A stretch of DNA of 36,261 nucleotides from Candidatus Accumulibacter contiguus (GTDB taxonomy: Bacteria; Pseudomonadota; Gammaproteobacteria; Burkholderiales; Rhodocyclaceae): assembly GCF_012940005.1 (NCBI RefSeq), contig NZ_SPMX01000019.1, positions 1 to 36,261 of the forward strand, in the 5' to 3' direction. A model generated the notes under the pieces. The model saw only the letters and a program-made list of their open reading frames with translations. It searched no databases and had not been told where the DNA came from. Within the stretch, counting starts at the first letter, position 1; every line of letters begins with the position of its first letter. The translations under genes were made by a program, and so were the position numbers. Positions 1 to 6,594 of the stretch are shown in pieces.

Positions 1-365
1 GGCACGCATGCAGGCACAGCGCCACTTCATCGAGCGCGCCTTCGAGAATGCGAAAGGTTGCTGTGGGATGGCCGACTACCAGGTACGCAAGTGGCGGGCT
101 TGGTACAACCACATGGCGCTCGTCTGCGTTGCACTACTCTTTCTCGTCAAGGAGCGGCGGCAACACTCACCCTACGCCGAGTTACTGTCCTGTGCCGATG
201 TCGTCGACATGCTCGTGGCGCAGCTCCCGGTGAAGATTCACGGTCGCGAAGACCTCGTGCGAATCATCGCCGAGCGTCATGCACGGCGACAAAGCGCCCG
301 CGACAGCGCCTACCGAAGGCAGCCGCCAGCACCCAAAAATGCCATTAGAATCTGTTAATGTAGAA
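1..365 (+). mobile_element. 3' end of an IS701-like insertion sequence, left copy
   Basis: Positions 21-365 match 35917-36261 in inverted orientation. Identity stops at 365 on this side and at 35917 on the other, so that base pair is taken as the IS terminus. The 5' part of the element lies outside the window. Immediately beyond 365 the sequence becomes the PPK2 coding region (minus strand), so the element sits inside that gene. Neither a target duplication nor the terminal inverted repeat can be checked with only one end present. The family name rests on the transposase C-terminus. Confidence 0.85.
2..358 (+). pseudogene. IS701-like transposase, C-terminal fragment (cut by window edge)
   Basis: Open frame that enters from the window edge and stops at TAA 356-358. 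The start of the visible part (HFIERAFENAKGCCGMADYQ) followed by the motif VRKWRAWYNHMALVC resembles the last DDE block of IS701 / DDE_5 superfamily transposases, in which the catalytic Glu lies in a segment of the type ERAF-NAK and is followed by a W-x-x-x-x-H helix. The remaining tail is basic and ends in IRIC. The upstream catalytic Asp residues are outside the window, so activity cannot be judged. The identical frame is present on the minus strand at the other end. The family call comes from motif memory, not from a search. Confidence 0.75.
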
Positions 366-606
366 GTACATGCCGGATGACGCCATCCTTGCCGGCCGCG
401 TCGAGCGCCTGCAGAACGATCAGCAACGACTGCTTGCCGTCGGCGTAGAGCAGGCCCTGCAGCTCATCCATGCGGGCGATATTTTTCTGGATCTCCGGCA
501 GTGCCGTTTCACTGGAAACATGTTCACCCGTTTGCGACGGATCAATGCTGGCAAGGCTGACTTTCTCGCCGGGGCTGACGAAGAATTGTTTGCGGTAGTC
601 CATCAT
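366..606 (-). pseudogene. ppk2: Polyphosphate kinase 2 (PPK2), N-terminal fragment cut by the IS
   Basis: PPK2 enzymes transfer phosphate between polyphosphate and nucleotides in the cytoplasm. The start MDYRKQFFV...VSLASIDP, then LPEIQKNIARMDELQGLLYA and the P-loop LQALDAAGKDGVIRHV, is typical of class I PPK2. Two ATGs are possible (604-606, 601-603); a GAGGAG at 613-618 precedes both, 6 or 9 nt away. Right after RHV the frame runs into IS sequence, adds LLH and stops at 355-357. Only about 80 of the usual roughly 270-300 residues remain: the Walker B, lid and second half are missing, so the fragment should be inactive. The rest of the gene is not elsewhere in the window. The family call is firm; loss of function follows from the truncation. 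Confidence 0.85.
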
Positions 607-847
607 TGGCTACTCCTCAACAGATCATGCAATGGTGGGACAGTGTCAGGACCCTCGAAATCTCGTACCCTTGGAAGTGCAAACTAACCGAGGGGGAAAG
701 AAGAGTGCTCGAAAATCCTGCCAGGATTGACTATAGCCCAGATACGAGGCCGATGCCATCGCGCGCTGCCATATGACCGAAGCAATGGGACGAGCTGGTC
801 TGAAAGCGCCTTTCTGCCGTCCATGAGAGGGGTTTGGCCCCTAAATT

Positions 848-1308
848 TTGCCGATTTCCATGCGCTCGGTGGGGAAGCAGAAGGCCTCGTTGGCCAAAAT
901 GAGAATTGCTGGGCTGGAAAAGATCAAGACGATTGGCGATGCGTACATGGTCGCAGCGGGCATTCCCGAAGCACGTCCCGATCACGCCGTCGCAGCCGCG
1001 GAACTGGCTTTGCAGATGCAGACGGCGATCAAGGATTTCCCTGGGCTGGAGATCCGTATCGGTATCAATTCGGGTGCAGTAGTGGCTGGCGTGATCGGGA
1101 AGAAGCGCTTCATCTAGGCGACACGGTCAATATCGCCGCGCGCATGGAATCGCAGGGAATATCCGGCGAGATTCAGATCAGCGACGTGACGCGCGCCTTG
1201 CTGCCACCCGACTTCATCTGCAAGGATCGTGGCGAGATTGCAGTCAAGGGCAAAGGCCGGATGCGCGTCTTTCTTCTCAAAGGCCGCGCGACACGGACCA
1301 ATTCATAG
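848..1308 (+). pseudogene. Class III adenylate/guanylate cyclase catalytic domain, broken
   Basis: Two adjacent frames together spell a class III nucleotidyl cyclase domain. Frame one (to TAG 1115-1117) has [17 protein letters not shown], the metal-binding strand region with Asp, then [19 protein letters not shown]. Frame two (from about 1114 to TAG 1306-1308) continues with [15 protein letters not shown] and ends KGKGRMRVFLLKG. Intact relatives read roughly KRFIYDLWGDTVN, so a small deletion at about 1112-1117 removed most of YDLW and shifted the frame. Upstream of about 911 the homology disappears, so the N-terminal sensor and first half of the catalytic domain are also gone. No ribosome binding site was found. 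It lies between the IS-interrupted ppk2 and the PEP-CTERM gene, in a stretch that is decaying. Confidence 0.8.
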
Positions 1309-1398
1309 AGGTTCTGCGGATCATGACCAAGCCAGGCAATCCCATCGCCGCCGCAATGCCCGGCCTGGTCTCGACAATCCATAGCTCGCTGGAACTAC

Positions 1399-1431
1399 AC
1401 AGTGTCCGAGAGAGAGTGCTCAGTTCACTGT
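1399..1431. promoter_or_regulatory. Candidate activator site: inverted repeat ACAGTG-N21-CACTGT
   Basis: ACAGTG at 1399-1404 and its reverse complement CACTGT at 1426-1431 are separated by 21 nt. The repeat ends about 100 bp upstream of the -24/-12 promoter at 1529-1545, where enhancer-binding proteins of the NtrC type usually bind. Assignment to PrsR is an inference. Six-base arms can arise by chance. Confidence 0.3.
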
Positions 1432-1528
1432 CGAGAATTTTTACATACCGGCGGCCAAGCGTTGGGCTACGCGCGACATGAACGAGAAAGTCATTGATTA
1501 TTTAATCAATTGCACCTCGCAATGAGTT

Positions 1529-1545
1529 CTGGCCTGATTTATGCT
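1529..1545 (+). promoter_or_regulatory. Sigma-54 (-24/-12) promoter of the PEP-CTERM gene
   Basis: The 17 bases CTGGCCTGATTTATGCT match the RpoN consensus YTGGCACGrNNNTTGCW at 11 of 14 specified positions. GG is at 1531-1532, GC at 1543-1544, with exactly 10 nt between. It lies 83 nt upstream of the chosen start codon on the same strand. The neighbouring cluster encodes PrsR, a sigma-54-dependent activator, and PEP-CTERM genes of related bacteria are known or predicted to be RpoN/PrsR controlled. Confidence 0.7.
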
Positions 1546-1627
1546 TAGGTATTTCCTGCAGGCGCGCGACGTAGCGAGAGCGCCCGAGACAACCATAGTC
1601 TGACAACCTTTCGAGAGGAGGATGAAC

Positions 1628-2455
1628 ATGAACATGACACTCCAGCGCGCAGTGGTCGCCAGCGCAGTGCTCGCAGCATTTGGCGCGACAAGCATTGCCA
1701 ATGCGGCGACCTGCCTCACTAACCCTTCTGATGTAGTTGGCAACCCTGTTTTCAACGCTACCGTTAACACATTCATCGGGCTCGGCATCAACCCGGGAAC
1801 GACTTGCATCGAAAACGCGGTGTGGACGGACCCGTCCGGGTTCGGACTCGGAACCTACCTCAAGGGCGCGGAAGGATTCGGGTACGGGTATGACCCGACG
1901 ACGCTCGGGGCCTACAACGGAGCGGGTTCCCTTGCCGCCAATGCCAACCAACGCGACTTCTATTGGGTACAGGACACCTCTGCCAACGCCAATCCTGGCG
2001 GAGCTGTGGGTAGCGGGCCCTCGCAAGGCATCATCTGGGATCTCGGCGGGCAGGCAAATCAGGTTGCCGTGTTCGTGTTCGTTGATCATGGACCTGTGCC
2101 TCAGGAGGTGTTGGAAAACACGGCGTGGCTCTCCAACGATCCGGACGCTACCGATGCCGGCTGGACTCAGGCCAGCCTTGTGCATGTCTATGGCGGCGGC
2201 TGGTCGGCAGACCCCGACATTGCTGACGGCTTCGTTGCGGTTTACCAGTTGCCGAGTGCAGCGACCTTCCGCTATGTATCCGTGACTTGGGGTGGGCCAG
2301 GCGCCATCCAACGAGACAACGACAACGAGATCGATGCGGTAGGGGGGCTGAACTTTGACGGTGGCGGCATCAAAGTCCCGGAACCCGGCTCGGTCGCGCT
2401 TCTCGGCCTGGGTTTAGCAGGCCTGAGCACAATCCGGCGTCGCCGATCGACCTGA
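1628..2455 (+). CDS. PEP-CTERM sorting domain protein
   Basis: Secreted surface protein of 275 residues. It starts with a signal peptide (hydrophobic stretch about 7-27, cleavage near SIANA-A) and ends with the exosortase signal: VPEPGS motif, a hydrophobic helix LGLGLAGL and a basic tail IRRRRST. Proteins of this type are cleaved at the PEP motif by an exosortase (XrtA/EpsH) and passed to the outer surface or extracellular matrix. The middle is rich in Gly, Asn, Asp and Trp, and I do not recognise a domain in it. Three in-frame ATGs (1622, 1628, 1634) are possible; AGGAGG at 1616-1621 is 6 nt before 1628, which I prefer. It stands alone on the plus strand, 11 bp from the convergent serine protease gene that ends the exopolysaccharide cluster, and behind a sigma-54 promoter. 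Confidence 0.9.
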   Translation: MNMTLQRAVVASAVLAAFGATSIANAATCLTNPSDVVGNPVFNATVNTFIGLGINPGTTCIENAVWTDPSGFGLGTYLKGAEGFGYGYDPTTLGAYNGAGSLAANANQRDFYWVQDTSANANPGGAVGSGPSQGIIWDLGGQANQVAVFVFVDHGPVPQEVLENTAWLSNDPDATDAGWTQASLVHVYGGGWSADPDIADGFVAVYQLPSAATFRYVSVTWGGPGAIQRDNDNEIDAVGGLNFDGGGIKVPEPGSVALLGLGLAGLSTIRRRRST

Positions 2456-2466
2456 TCGACAAGCTT

Positions 2467-3285
2467 TTACTTGATCTGCGCCATCAACTCGCGCAGGAAG
2501 CGCACGGGAATGGCAAAGCTGATTCCCGAGGGCTTGCTGAGGGTCGATTCCTTGTTTTCCTTGACGAACACCATGTTGATGATGCCGATCACCTCGCCAC
2601 GGTTCGTTTCATAAAGCGGGCCGCCGCTGTTACCGGGATAGGCGGTCGCGTCGAGCTGATAAATGTCGAAGCTGCCGCTCCTGATCTGCTGCACCACCCT
2701 GGCGTTGAGCTGGCGTGCATTCGCACCGGGCAGCACGATTGGGGTAATCGACGAGATGATGCCGCGGTGGGTGACTGGTGAAAGACCCAATGCGCCGCCG
2801 ATCGGAAAGCCGGTGAAAGCAACTGACTCTCCTTCCCTGACCGGCTCGGAATCGTGCAGGGTGAGCGCTGGTAAAGCCTGGCCGTCAATACGCAACAAGG
2901 CCAGATCGTGTCCCTTGTCGACCAGTACCACTCTCGCCTGGCGTTGCTGGGCCGCGGTGCTGGCCGAACGGAAGACGATCACCAGCGTCTCGCCAGCAGC
3001 CAAATTGAGTTCTTCCTGAATCACGTGCGCGTTGGTCGCCACCTGACGACCATCACCGACCACAAATCCGGTACCGCGCATCACGAACTGCGGACTGCGC
3101 GTCAGTTGATGGGTGCCGACGACCACCACCGCAGGCTTCACCCGTTCGATCACCTCGGGCAGATCTGCCGAGACGGATCCAGCGACCAACAGCAAGACAG
3201 TGAACCGCACGACAGTCGTCCGCCATCCCGGAACGGTCGCCTTGCTCGCAGCACGCCCGGAGAGCAGCAAGGACAGGAATCTCAT
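2467..3285 (-). CDS. Trypsin-like serine protease (S1C, HtrA-type, no PDZ)
   Basis: 272 residues. An N-terminal signal/anchor (hydrophobic 25-40, ending SVSA-D) directs it to the periplasm. The chymotrypsin-fold triad is visible: His87 in TNAHV, Asp127 in HDLALL and Ser220 in GNSGGPL. The protein ends shortly after the protease domain (FAIPVRFLREL), so the PDZ domains of DegP/DegS are absent. Its ATG overlaps the stop of the upstream lytic transglycosylase by ATGA, so the two are translationally coupled. It is the last gene of the minus-strand exopolysaccharide/PEP-CTERM cluster. Similar proteases occur in such clusters, but the substrate is unknown; a role in envelope or matrix protein processing is inference. 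Confidence 0.88.
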   Translation of the reverse strand: MRFLSLLLSGRAASKATVPGWRTTVVRFTVLLLVAGSVSADLPEVIERVKPAVVVVGTHQLTRSPQFVMRGTGFVVGDGRQVATNAHVIQEELNLAAGETLVIVFRSASTAAQQRQARVVLVDKGHDLALLRIDGQALPALTLHDSEPVREGESVAFTGFPIGGALGLSPVTHRGIISSITPIVLPGANARQLNARVVQQIRSGSFDIYQLDATAYPGNSGGPLYETNRGEVIGIINMVFVKENKESTLSKPSGISFAIPVRFLRELMAQIK

Positions 3286-4214
3286 CCCTGGGCTCCCTTG
3301 CCCAGGCGGATCCGTGGCAACTCCGGAGAAGGCGTGGTGATCCTGGCGTCGTAGGGATGGTCATCGCGTTTGAAGAGGCCGATGATCCGCTGCACGTAAC
3401 CGCGTGTCTCGGCGTAGGGAGGAACGCCGCGGTAACGGTTGACGGCCCCTTCACCAGCGTTATAGGCGGCTGCCACCAGGCTGACATCGCCTTCGAAATA
3501 GGCCAGCAACCACCGCAGATAGGCCAGACCGCCGCGCAGGTTCTGTTCCGGATTAAAGGGGTTCTTGACGTTGAAGCGCGCCGAGGTATCGGGAATCAGC
3601 TGCATCAGCCCCTGTGCGTTCTTGTTCGACAGGGCTGCGGTGTTGAAATTGGATTCGGTCCGAATCACCGCCAAAGCCAGCCGCGGGCTGACTCCATATT
3701 CGGGTGCCAGCTGGTGCACCAGGCCGACGACCATTTTCTGCGCTTCATTGCGCGGCAGCATTTCATCCCCGCCATCTTCGGCAGGCGGCGGAAGCAGCGG
3801 GCGCATGCACTCCGGCACCTCCGGCGTCGGGTCGCCAACAAAACGCTGCATCTTCTGTGACTGCAGATGCCCCTGCTTGGCGGCCAGGCTGAAAAAATAG
3901 GCTGCCCTGGCATCATCGCGCTCGACGCCCCGCCCGTTGGCGTACATCCACCCGAGACTGAACTGGGCTTCCGGGTCACCAAGTCGGGCAGCATCACAAT
4001 ATAGCTTGACCGCCCGCGCGTAATCCCTGGGCACCCCTTCGCCATGTTCATGCGCCTGCGCTTCCTTGCGCAAAGCCAGCAGCCGCTCGGCGGCCGCTTC
4101 GCTGGGAACATCCGCGGCAGCGACAGAGGTGGCGAGAAGGAATCCCAGCATTCCGCAGTGCACCAGCACGCCACGGCGCAGCAGTGCCAGACATCGAAAA
4201 CAGTCAGGTTCCAT
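3282..4214 (-). CDS. Lytic transglycosylase with Sel1-like repeats
   Basis: 310 residues from the ATG at 4214-4212, which overlaps the epimerase stop as TGATG; a longer frame up to 4256 exists, but coupling favours this start. The N-terminus has a signal peptide (hydrophobic 15-34). Residues about 40-120 contain Sel1/TPR-like repeats (RDYARAVKLYCDAARLGD, AQFSLGWMYANGRGV). Residues about 160-290 form an SLT domain: catalytic Glu187 in RTESNFN, then GLMQLIP and AAYNAGEGAV. Such enzymes cleave the MurNAc-GlcNAc bond of peptidoglycan with 1,6-anhydro product formation. Its place inside the cluster suggests local opening of the wall for an export machine, which is inference; the enzyme family is clear. 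Confidence 0.9.
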   Translation of the reverse strand: MEPDCFRCLALLRRGVLVHCGMLGFLLATSVAAADVPSEAAAERLLALRKEAQAHEHGEGVPRDYARAVKLYCDAARLGDPEAQFSLGWMYANGRGVERDDARAAYFFSLAAKQGHLQSQKMQRFVGDPTPEVPECMRPLLPPPAEDGGDEMLPRNEAQKMVVGLVHQLAPEYGVSPRLALAVIRTESNFNTAALSNKNAQGLMQLIPDTSARFNVKNPFNPEQNLRGGLAYLRWLLAYFEGDVSLVAAAYNAGEGAVNRYRGVPPYAETRGYVQRIIGLFKRDDHPYDARITTPSPELPRIRLGKGAQG

Positions 4215-5278
4215 CAACGGACTCCGTCGGCCACGCCAAAGCGTGACACATACCATGGGATCGCCGCCTGAACGCCCTCTGCGAGCCGGTGACTCGGGAG
4301 ATAATGGAGGAGGCGCCCGGCTTTGGCAATGTCGGCCTGCGAATGGCGAACGTCGCCCGGCCGGAAATCTGCATACGCCGGCTGCATTTGCATTACCTCC
4401 GGTCGAAATGTGGAGAGTGCATCACGCAGGATCTCGAACAGGCGATTCAGCGTGGTCCGATCATCCACTGCAACATTGTAGACCTGATTCAGCGCTGCCG
4501 GGTCGGTGGTCGTCGCTGCCAGCAGGTTGGCCTGCACGGCATTGTCCACGAAGCAGAAATCACGGCTGGTCTCTCCGTCACCGTTGATGGTCACCTGCTC
4601 GCCGAGCAGCAGCGCACGCGTCCAGCGGGGAATCACCGCGGCGTAAGCGCCTTCCGGATCCTGACGGGCACCGAACACGTTGAAATAGCGCAAACCGATG
4701 GACGGAAAGGCATAACAACGTGCGAAAACCTCGGCATACAGCTCGTTCACCAGTTTGCTGACGGCATACGGCGACAAGGGCCGACCGATACGGTCTTCGA
4801 CCTTGGGCAGCGCCGGATGATCACCGTAGGTCGAACTCGACGCTGCATACACGAAACGCTTGACGCCGGCATCGCGGGCCGCCACCAGCAGGTTGAGAAA
4901 GCCATCGACATTGGCTGCGTTGGTCGCCACCGGATTCGCCAGAGAGCGTGGTACCGACCCCAGCGCCGCCTGATGCAGGACGAAATCGACCGTGCGGCAG
5001 GCCTCGTGACAGGCGTCGAGGTCGCAAATGTCGGCCTCGATGAAGCGGTGACGCAGCCACTGCTCGGGCGCCACCAGCGAGCGCACCTCGTCGAGATTGC
5101 GACGATGACCGGTGGCGAAATTATCGAGGCTGATCACCGTCTGGTCGAGCTTGAGCAAGGTCTCGACCAGATGCGAGCCGATGAAGCCGGCACTGCCGGT
5201 CACCAGCCAGCGCGCCGGCTGCGCCAGCAGCCGTGCGCCGAGTACTGCCGGCAAGGCTGTGGAACTCAGAGACGCCAC
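4214..5278 (-). CDS. NAD-dependent epimerase, TviC/WbpP-like (UDP-GlcNAc/GlcNAcA 4-epimerase)
   Basis: 354 residues, extended short-chain dehydrogenase. The Rossmann motif [10 protein letters not shown] is at 27-36, the catalytic pair is Tyr171 and Lys175 in SPYAVSK, with the Ser/Thr at SSSTYG (about 147-151). Further family motifs are [12 protein letters not shown] and [14 protein letters not shown]. These resemble TviC, WbpP and VipB, which invert C4 of UDP-GlcNAc or its uronic acid. A TviB-like dehydrogenase lies directly upstream, so the pair would supply UDP-GalNAcA-type precursor. The frame opens with GTG (5276-5278), overlapping the tviB-like stop by 13 nt; a start closer to the Rossmann fold is possible because the first about 20 residues look dispensable. 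Exact substrate is inferred. Confidence 0.87.
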   Translation of the reverse strand: MASLSSTALPAVLGARLLAQPARWLVTGSAGFIGSHLVETLLKLDQTVISLDNFATGHRRNLDEVRSLVAPEQWLRHRFIEADICDLDACHEACRTVDFVLHQAALGSVPRSLANPVATNAANVDGFLNLLVAARDAGVKRFVYAASSSTYGDHPALPKVEDRIGRPLSPYAVSKLVNELYAEVFARCYAFPSIGLRYFNVFGARQDPEGAYAAVIPRWTRALLLGEQVTINGDGETSRDFCFVDNAVQANLLAATTTDPAALNQVYNVAVDDRTTLNRLFEILRDALSTFRPEVMQMQPAYADFRPGDVRHSQADIAKAGRLLHYLPSHRLAEGVQAAIPWYVSRFGVADGVR

Positions 5279-6546
5279 ACGGTTACCCCTTGCGCTGCCA
5301 GCTCGGCCTCGTTGAACATGCTTTTCACATCGGCGAGGACGCCGCCCGGCTGCAGTTTGCCGACGTAGGCGGCGAGCGGCCGCGCCTTGAACTGGCGATG
5401 GGCAACCGCCGCGACAATCGCCGCAGCAGCCGGTAGCTGCTCCCAGGTCGTCAGTTCGACGCCGTATTCCTTGCGGGCCTCGTCGGCGTCGGCAACCGGT
5501 TCATGCACCAGCACCTGCGCGCCATAGGATTCGAGCTCCCGGATCACATCGATGACGCGGGAGTTGCGGAGATCCGGGCAGTCTTCCTTGAAAGTCAGTC
5601 CGAGCACGATGATTGGCGCGCCCTTGACCTGCCAGCCGTTGCGAATCAACTGCTTGATGGTCTGCTCGGCAATGAATTTTCCCATCCCGTCATTGATTCG
5701 GCGTCCAGCGTTGATCACCTCCGGGTGATAGCCGAGCATCTCCGCCTTGTGCGTCAGGTAATACGGGTCGACACCAATGCAGTGGCCGCCAACGAGGCCG
5801 GGGCGGAAAGGCAGAAAATTCCATTTGCTGCCGGCCGCTTCCAGGACCTCCAGCGTATCAATACCAATGCGATCGAAAATGATCGCCAACTCGTTCATCA
5901 AGGCGATATTCAGGTCCCGCTGCGTGTTCTCGATGACCTTGGCGGCCTCGGCCACCTTGATGCTCGAAGCCGGATAAACGCCGGCAGTGATCACGCTGCC
6001 ATAGACCTCCCTGACCCGCTGCAGCGTTTCCGGGGTGTCCCCGGAAACCACCTTGACGATTTTCGTCAGCGTCCGCTCCTTGTCGCCTGGGTTGATCCGC
6101 TCCGGCGAATAACCGACAAAGAAGTCCTCTTTCCATTTCATCCCGGAAGATTTCTCGATGATCGGGATGCAGACTTCTTCGGTCGCACCGGGATAGACCG
6201 TCGATTCGAAAACCACCGTCGCACCACGCTTCAGGTTCCTGCCGACCGCCTCCGATGAACCGATCAATGGTCCGAAATCCGGTTGATGCGCCTGATCGAC
6301 GGGCGTCGGGACGGCCACAATCACGAAATCCGCCTCTCTCAGGGCAGCCGCATCGGTGCCGACTTCCAGATGAATCGCCGCCTTGAGATCGGCGCTGCTC
6401 ACCTCGCCGGTGGGATCGACATGCTGTCGATAGTGCGCCACCTTGTTTGCCGACAGATCGTAACCGATCGTTCGACGCTGCTTGCCGAACTCGACGGCCA
6501 GCGGTAAACCGACATAACCCAAACCCACCACAGCCACAATAGTCAT
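5266..6546 (-). CDS. Nucleotide-sugar dehydrogenase, TviB/WbpO-like (UDP-GlcNAc 6-dehydrogenase)
   Basis: 426 residues, the usual length. The NAD-binding start [15 protein letters not shown] (8-22) is followed by the family signature [10 protein letters not shown], the central [18 protein letters not shown] region with its conserved Lys/Asn, and the catalytic Cys256 in [14 protein letters not shown]. The C-terminal UDP-binding domain has [16 protein letters not shown]. The variants around these motifs match the Vi-polysaccharide TviB group, which oxidises UDP-GlcNAc to UDP-GlcNAcA, rather than UDP-glucose dehydrogenase. ATG at 6546-6544, only a weak ribosome site (GGA). It sits 48 bp after the PrsT lipoprotein and overlaps the epimerase gene, fitting one transcript. 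Confidence 0.9.
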   Translation of the reverse strand: MTIVAVVGLGYVGLPLAVEFGKQRRTIGYDLSANKVAHYRQHVDPTGEVSSADLKAAIHLEVGTDAAALREADFVIVAVPTPVDQAHQPDFGPLIGSSEAVGRNLKRGATVVFESTVYPGATEEVCIPIIEKSSGMKWKEDFFVGYSPERINPGDKERTLTKIVKVVSGDTPETLQRVREVYGSVITAGVYPASSIKVAEAAKVIENTQRDLNIALMNELAIIFDRIGIDTLEVLEAAGSKWNFLPFRPGLVGGHCIGVDPYYLTHKAEMLGYHPEVINAGRRINDGMGKFIAEQTIKQLIRNGWQVKGAPIIVLGLTFKEDCPDLRNSRVIDVIRELESYGAQVLVHEPVADADEARKEYGVELTTWEQLPAAAAIVAAVAHRQFKARPLAAYVGKLQPGGVLADVKSMFNEAELAAQGVTVWRL

Positions 6547-6594
6547 CAGTTTTCCATTCTCAGATTGCTATTCGTTTTCAGCCACGCCGGCTTC

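Larger units (their letters stand above)
1309..1621 (+). other. Regulatory intergenic region before the PEP-CTERM gene
   Basis: No coding sequence recognised here; frames on the opposite strand are shadows of the PEP-CTERM gene. The stretch holds an inverted repeat (1399-1431), a sigma-54-type promoter (1529-1545) and a strong AGGAGG (1616-1621). The roughly 100 bp between the inverted repeat and the -24 element is a usual distance for an upstream activator site. Confidence 0.6.

Noticed and set aside
827-846. Hairpin AGGGG-N5-CCCCT as terminator
   Set aside because: Five-base stem and mixed AT tail, no gene ending before it.
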